Made by a program: the position numbers and the translations under genes
Assembly: GCA_003153655.1 (NCBI GenBank)
Contig: PMAK01000092.1
Span: 775-19,913, forward strand
Direction of reading: 5' to 3'
Length of the DNA: 19,139 bases
Source of the DNA: Phycisphaerales bacterium
GTDB taxonomy: Bacteria > Planctomycetota > Phycisphaerae > Tepidisphaerales > Tepidisphaeraceae
The notes under the pieces: generated by a model
Told to the model about the DNA's origin: nothing
Seen by the model: only the letters and a program-made list of their open reading frames with translations
The model's database searches: none
Part shown: positions 15,158 to 19,139 of the stretch, piece by piece
How the letters are laid out: each line of letters starts with the position of its first letter
How positions within the stretch are numbered: the stretch's first letter is position 1

Positions 15158-16726
15158 TCAATCCGAGCCGGGCGGTCGGCTCCGCGTGGCACAATCGTAG
15201 AGATAGATCATCGCCCCCGGCTCGGAATGCTGGAGGATCGGAATCCCGATGTCGCTGAACGCGGCAACGGTGAACTGATGCACATCATATTCGCCGCCCT
15301 CGGCGTGAATGAGGATGACCCAGACGCGCTTGTGCCCGGCGAAAGGTTTCACATCCTCCAGAACGTCTCGCGGCCCATCAATCGATGGCTGAATGTGCAA
15401 CGCGCCGGGACGGTCGAGGTCGGCCGGCCAGTTTGATTGGGATCGATATAGGTTAAAAGATTTCTCGCCGAAATGGGTTAGATAAAGTTCGTCGCCGGTT
15501 TGCCAATGGTTGGCGACCCAGCGGTAAGCCGACAGGGATTCTTCTCGTCCCGGCGGGGAAAAGAGATAGCCGTTGGCGCGATGGGCCGAGGGAAGCAGGA
15601 TCATGCCGGCGATGACGAGTGCCGCGGTTTTTCCGGCTAGATTTGTCCAGAGCGATTCAAAGGCAACGCCGATGAGCAGGAGATATTGCGGCACAAAGAA
15701 CAGGGCGAGGCGATCGCCGAATGGATATTGCTTCATTGACGAAGCCAACAGAACGAGCGGCAGGGGGGCGACGAGGAGCAGCAGGTTATCGCGGCGTCGG
15801 AAAGCAACGACGATGCCGATGATTAGGCCGAGTACGGCTGCGCTGGGATAGTCCAGCCACATTCCGCCGGGATCGCTGGCGATGTTGGTCAGGCAGGAAA
15901 ATATCCATGTGAAGACCGCGACCGGAGGCCAATGCGGCATGAAGGCATCGCGGGCCACCCAATACTGAACCAGATGTGGATGAGCCTCGCCGTGCGCGAA
16001 TTGGCGGACGAAGATGAGGTATTCGACCGCGAACACGGTTGTCCAAATCAGGCAAATCCAGAGTCCCTGGCGCAAGGCGGCGCGATTGCCGGATAGGCGC
16101 ATTTGCCAGATGGCGATAATTCCGACGCCGGCCAGGACGAATATCGCCGGATACGAAAAGAAGATGCTGGTGGCGCCGACGATCGCGGCCATATTTGCGC
16201 GCCGGGGTGTTTGATCTTCAAGCCATCGCAGAATTGTCAGGACAATTGCCAACGAGACTGCCACGTCGCAGGAGTAGGGCTTGAGTTCATTGGAGTAATA
16301 AATCAGCGGACCCAGGAAAGTGAACATCGCCACTGCTGCGACGGCGCTGCTCGGTCGGAGTAATCGCCGTGCTACTCCGAGCATCAGCGGCAATGAGGCG
16401 AGTCCAAATAGGAGCGAAACCAGCCGGAGGGATCGTTCGCCATTGCCGAAGATGCGCGTTGTGAGATGGACGAGGATGAGGAAGCCCGGCGGGGCGGCTT
16501 GCCAGTCCTCGAGGGGTTTGAATAGCAGATCATGCAGGGAGCGAGTGAGGAGGCTGTTGGCGAGATAGATTTCGTCGAGCCAAAGCGCTCGCCAGTGAAT
16601 CCATCGGCCCAGGCGGAGAATTGCGCCGAAGGCAATGATTGCCCACAGGAGGGCGCTTGTGGCGCGGGACCAGGCGATTTTGCGGGAGTTTGTGGATATG
16701 CTCGCGGGATCGGCCAGAGCGGTCAT
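15158..16726 (-). CDS. GT39-like polytopic membrane glycosyltransferase (PMT/ArnT-type)
   Basis: The 522-residue product is strongly hydrophobic with about ten or more membrane segments. The first luminal/periplasmic loop has RALWLDEIYLA with Asp51-Glu52, the acidic pair used by GT-C glycosyltransferases of the protein-mannosyltransferase superfamily. A second recognisable stretch is YYSNELKPYSCDV around residue 144. The C-terminal 130 residues are soluble and include YRWVANHWQTGDELYLTHFG. Such enzymes move a sugar from a polyprenyl-phosphate donor to protein, lipid or glycan outside the membrane. The acceptor is unknown. The gene has no operator and stands alone on the minus strand, divergent from the esterase gene with 102 bases between starts; no clear ribosome site precedes the ATG. 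Confidence 0.85.
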   Translation of the reverse strand: MTALADPASISTNSRKIAWSRATSALLWAIIAFGAILRLGRWIHWRALWLDEIYLANSLLTRSLHDLLFKPLEDWQAAPPGFLILVHLTTRIFGNGERSLRLVSLLFGLASLPLMLGVARRLLRPSSAVAAVAMFTFLGPLIYYSNELKPYSCDVAVSLAIVLTILRWLEDQTPRRANMAAIVGATSIFFSYPAIFVLAGVGIIAIWQMRLSGNRAALRQGLWICLIWTTVFAVEYLIFVRQFAHGEAHPHLVQYWVARDAFMPHWPPVAVFTWIFSCLTNIASDPGGMWLDYPSAAVLGLIIGIVVAFRRRDNLLLLVAPLPLVLLASSMKQYPFGDRLALFFVPQYLLLIGVAFESLWTNLAGKTAALVIAGMILLPSAHRANGYLFSPPGREESLSAYRWVANHWQTGDELYLTHFGEKSFNLYRSQSNWPADLDRPGALHIQPSIDGPRDVLEDVKPFAGHKRVWVILIHAEGGEYDVHQFTVAAFSDIGIPILQHSEPGAMIYLYDCATRSRPPGSD

Positions 16727-16828
16727 CGCTTGATATGTTAACCGAGGGATTGGAAATTGCTCAAGCGGATGTCGGCGTTATCATTGGCGGAGTAAGGCTC
16801 AAAGGTTTTTTTGGCGGAGAAACATTTT

Positions 16829-17605
16829 ATGAAGCGATGGCATTTTTTATTGGTGGTTGGTCTGGGGCTTGGGAGTTTGACATGGGTGTCCGGCGCTCGT
16901 GGCGATGGGGCGACGACTGCGCCGGCGACACAGCCTTCGGGCGTGGAGGCCGCGGATGTCGCAGCGCCAAAGCTCGGCAAGGATGGACAGCTTGAGCATC
17001 ACTTCAAGATGCGGCACGAGCAATTCCTGGCGCGACGCACGGCGGGAACTATCGGCGTTCTGTTTCTCGGCGACTCGATCACCGAAGGATGGGGCGGCGG
17101 CGGGAAAGCCGTTTGGGAGAAATATTATGTGCCGCTCGATGCGGCCAACTTCGGGATCGGCGGGGACAAGACGCAGCATGTTCTGTGGCGGATCGACAAT
17201 GGCGAGCTGGACGGAATCAGCCCGAAGCTGGTGGTTCTGCTGATCGGAACGAACAACATCGGCTATCCGGCTGAAGAGATTCTCAAGGCTGACGAGAAGA
17301 TTGTTCAGGAGATCCATGACAAGCTGCCGCAATCCAAGCTGCTGATTTTGGGGATTTTTCCTCGTGCGGATAAGCGAGCGGGGTCGCCGGTTCTGATGCA
17401 GGCGAAGATCAAAGAGGTGAACAAAGGGCTTGCGACTTTGGACGATGGGAGCAAGACGCGGTTTTTGGATGTCGGCAATATATTTCTGGATGCCGACGGG
17501 AATATTCCGCATGACATCATGAAGGATTCACTGCATCCGACGGCCCAGGGGTATCAGATCTGGGCGGATGCGATGAATCCGCTGCTGAATGAGATGCTGA
17601 AGTAA
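16829..17605 (+). CDS. Secreted SGNH/GDSL-family hydrolase, probable esterase
   Basis: The product is 258 residues from ATG 16829 with GGAG 9 bases upstream. A signal peptide covers residues 1-25. The SGNH blocks are all present: GDSITEG with nucleophile Ser83, NFGIGGD, GTNN with Asn142, and DSLHP with Asp233 and His236. It resembles the platelet-activating-factor acetylhydrolase-like branch, which removes acetyl or other short acyl groups. Deacetylation of xylan or another polysaccharide is conceivable given the neighbourhood, but there is no operator here and the substrate cannot be told from sequence. Confidence 0.9.
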   Translation: MKRWHFLLVVGLGLGSLTWVSGARGDGATTAPATQPSGVEAADVAAPKLGKDGQLEHHFKMRHEQFLARRTAGTIGVLFLGDSITEGWGGGGKAVWEKYYVPLDAANFGIGGDKTQHVLWRIDNGELDGISPKLVVLLIGTNNIGYPAEEILKADEKIVQEIHDKLPQSKLLILGIFPRADKRAGSPVLMQAKIKEVNKGLATLDDGSKTRFLDVGNIFLDADGNIPHDIMKDSLHPTAQGYQIWADAMNPLLNEMLK

Positions 17606-17934
17606 CGCCGGCTTGCTATTAGGGGAACTGAACAGAAGCTTACAGAACGTTACACTTTTGAGTATTTTATTAGTATACGCTAGTTTTATGGTTGGGATGT
17701 ATTTGGTTGAATTCAAATAGGTTATGTCAATATGAGTGAGCTGAGATGGAGCTTGAGCGCCAAGAAGTGTTCAACCGGGCTCAACAAAGTTTTTGCTTCC
17801 ATAAGGCATATTTCGCGGTCTCATTCGCCACTGACTCCGATAAAGGGTCAGGAAGATTTTCCAATAAACCTTCCTGACCCCTTATCCGTGTCTGCTATCC
17901 CTACCTGTGTTACAATTTTCTGTTCAAGGCGATC
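17606..17934. other. Non-coding region with A+T-rich stretch and long palindrome
   Basis: No gene is supported in these 329 bases. The first part (about 17636-17720) is A+T-rich compared with its surroundings. A long imperfect palindrome occupies 17839-17886. A 68-codon open frame starting at 17732 runs through the palindrome and has no recognisable product. Confidence 0.6.
17839..17886. repeat. Long imperfect palindrome, REP/MITE-like
   Basis: The arms 17839-17855 and 17870-17886 are 17 bases each and complementary at all but one position (GATAAAGGGTCAGGAAG against CTTCCTGACCCCTTATC), with a 14-base loop. It is over 230 bases past the esterase stop and has no T run, so it is a poor terminator. 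It looks like a dispersed palindromic element; that needs a genome-wide count. Confidence 0.6.
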
Positions 17935-19139
17935 ATGACATTCGTCAAACCCATTCTGGAGGAAGTGAGCCGCACGGCAGTTGCCGAACAGCTTATTGAT
18001 TTACTCACCAAATGCGCGGCGAGCGACTCGGTAAAGACAACGGTCGGAGCTGTTGCCGCCACAACTATGCCCGTTCTGTTTCCGGCCGTGCTCCTGGTCG
18101 GCATGGGGTTATTCAAATATCGAGGCGAGCGAGAGAAGGACGATGATTTCCGCACGCATTGCGAGGAGGTCATCCAGTTGCTCCGAGGACTCGATGGTCG
18201 AGTTGATGTTGTCGCCGAAAAACTTGACGACATTATGCAGCGCCGGACGTGGATTCACGCACGCCTTTCCGGCGCGGACCAGCATCAGCTTGCACGATGC
18301 GTCGCGAATGAAGTTCAGAAATTCTTGCAAGCGAATGGACTTGACGCGCGAGACCGCCTCGAAGGGCTGCAGCTTTATGCTGTCGAGGTCCTGAGGGTCG
18401 CGGACGGCATCGCCGCTACGCAAGAGCAACATACACGAGCGCTGAATCGCATTGAACACAACCAAGATGGACTCGCAAGTCGCAAGGACCTGGATGAATT
18501 GAAGCAAGACCTTCTGGCGGAGATTCGAAGCCGAAAATCTGGGCAACTGCCGCCAGATAAATCTGTCGACACCGACCTGGTTGCGGCAGTTAATCGCATC
18601 GCGCGTGATGCACAGCGGGGAGGACTGACCGCGAGGCAAATACTTGAAGGTGATAATCCCAGCGACGTTGCGAATTATCTCATTCTGCGGAGGGTGCAGA
18701 TCGATTCGGCGCAACAACTGCTCAATCAGCGTGTGGACGAGGAGAAAATCGGGCTGGACCGCGAACTGGCCGCCGTGGCTTACACAATCGGCAGGATTGA
18801 CGACGCAGCCGAGGCCATTGAGCGCATCTTGTCGCTGATTCCGGACGATATCGATGCTCATAATCGGCGTGGCCATATCCAATCGATGCGCGGTCAACTT
18901 ACCAATGCCGAGACAAGTTATCGCCGCGTCCTTGAACTCTCCGCTGGCAACCAGGAATGGGAAGCGATTGCCGACGGCAACCTCGGCAACGTGCTGAAGA
19001 CGCGTGGGGATCTGGATGGGGCCGAGGCGATGTATGACAAGTCGCTGGAGATCAACGAGAAACTCGGCCGGCTGGAGGGCATGGCCATCCAGTACGGCAA
19101 CCTCGGCATTGTGCTGGAGACGCGTGGGGATCTGGATGG
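17935..19139 (+). CDS. Tetratricopeptide-repeat protein with N-terminal membrane segment, 3' end cut by window edge
   Basis: An open frame of 401 complete codons starts at ATG 17935 and runs off the right edge. Residues about 39-61 contain one likely membrane segment (TMPVLFPAVLLVGMGLF) followed by a charged stretch. Residues about 80-205 are helical and polar with coiled-coil character. From about 250 tetratricopeptide-like helix pairs begin (ELAAVAYTIGRIDDAAEAIE), and from about 347 they become near-identical 40-residue units: NLGNVLKTRGDLDGAEAMYD then NLGIVLETRGDLDG. Such repeats bind proteins; many sensor, scaffold and STAND-type signalling proteins carry them. The N-terminal part matches no family I can name. 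No good ribosome site precedes the ATG, so the start is less certain than the frame. Confidence 0.75.
   Translation, partial: MTFVKPILEEVSRTAVAEQLIDLLTKCAASDSVKTTVGAVAATTMPVLFPAVLLVGMGLFKYRGEREKDDDFRTHCEEVIQLLRGLDGRVDVVAEKLDDIMQRRTWIHARLSGADQHQLARCVANEVQKFLQANGLDARDRLEGLQLYAVEVLRVADGIAATQEQHTRALNRIEHNQDGLASRKDLDELKQDLLAEIRSRKSGQLPPDKSVDTDLVAAVNRIARDAQRGGLTARQILEGDNPSDVANYLILRRVQIDSAQQLLNQRVDEEKIGLDRELAAVAYTIGRIDDAAEAIERILSLIPDDIDAHNRRGHIQSMRGQLTNAETSYRRVLELSAGNQEWEAIADGNLGNVLKTRGDLDGAEAMYDKSLEINEKLGRLEGMAIQYGNLGIVLETRGDLD
18973..19139 (+). repeat. Tandem 120-bp coding repeat (TPR units)
   Basis: The segment from 18973 (ACGGCAACCTCGGCA region) recurs at 19093 with exactly 120 bases between copies. 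The stretch ACGCGTGGGGATCTGGATGG is identical in both. The second copy is cut by the window edge, so the copy number is unknown. Confidence 0.8.

Noticed and set aside
17732..17938. 68-codon open frame before the repeat-protein gene
   Set aside because: It runs through the long palindrome, overlaps the next start and has no recognisable features.
18973..19139. Direct repeats as a CRISPR array
   Set aside because: The 120-base units are in frame, coding and contiguous, with no unique spacers; they are tetratricopeptide repeats.

Overview
The window looks like part of a planctomycete chromosome, most likely class Phycisphaerae (lineage is an inference). The grounds are a PEP-CTERM-tailed secreted protein, two pseudopilin-like proteins with an N-terminal FTLVELL methylation motif and a C-terminal H-Xn-DG motif, a LacI-type regulator beside secreted proteins, and a membrane glycosyltransferase and SGNH esterase in ordinary neighbouring chromosome. 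No rRNA, tRNA, insertion sequence or CRISPR array was seen.

Positions 1-14320 form a xylan-utilisation locus. On the minus strand, read from right to left, are pseudopilin B (6816-5770), pseudopilin A (5583-4552), a small membrane-anchored protein of unknown function (4521-4033), a GH10 endo-xylanase lipoprotein (3990-2173), a LacI-family regulator (about 1986-922) and a secreted protein cut by the window edge (708-1). On the plus strand are a PEP-CTERM protein (7312-8283), a sugar ABC importer made of a binding protein and two permeases with ATGA overlaps (8690-11936), and a GH52 beta-xylosidase (12041-14320). The parts fit one pathway. GH10 cuts xylan outside the inner membrane, the ABC importer takes up xylo-oligosaccharides, and the GH52 enzyme, which has no signal peptide, releases xylose inside. 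The importer has no ATPase gene here and presumably borrows one from elsewhere.

The strongest signal is a 12-bp palindrome, GTAANCGNTTAC, found seven times, always in front of a gene of this locus and always with the same ten fixed bases. It sits at 858, 2084, 5676, 6883, 7193, 8462 and 12016. In the three clearest cases it lies 3-6 bases after the -10 box of a promoter with a TTGACA -35 box and a 16-base spacer, so a bound repressor would block transcription. The simplest reading is that the LacI protein encoded here represses all these units, including its own gene. The control therefore covers not only enzymes and transporter but also two pseudopilins and two secreted proteins, which suggests a co-induced cell-surface xylan-handling apparatus. 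That last step is inference.

Positions 14341-17605 hold ordinary genes without the operator: a PilZ-domain protein, a GT39-like integral-membrane glycosyltransferase and an SGNH/GDSL esterase. From 17606 the character changes: an AT-rich non-coding stretch, a long imperfect palindrome (17839-17886), then the start of a large protein with a membrane segment, a helical linker and near-identical 120-bp tetratricopeptide repeats that runs off the right edge.
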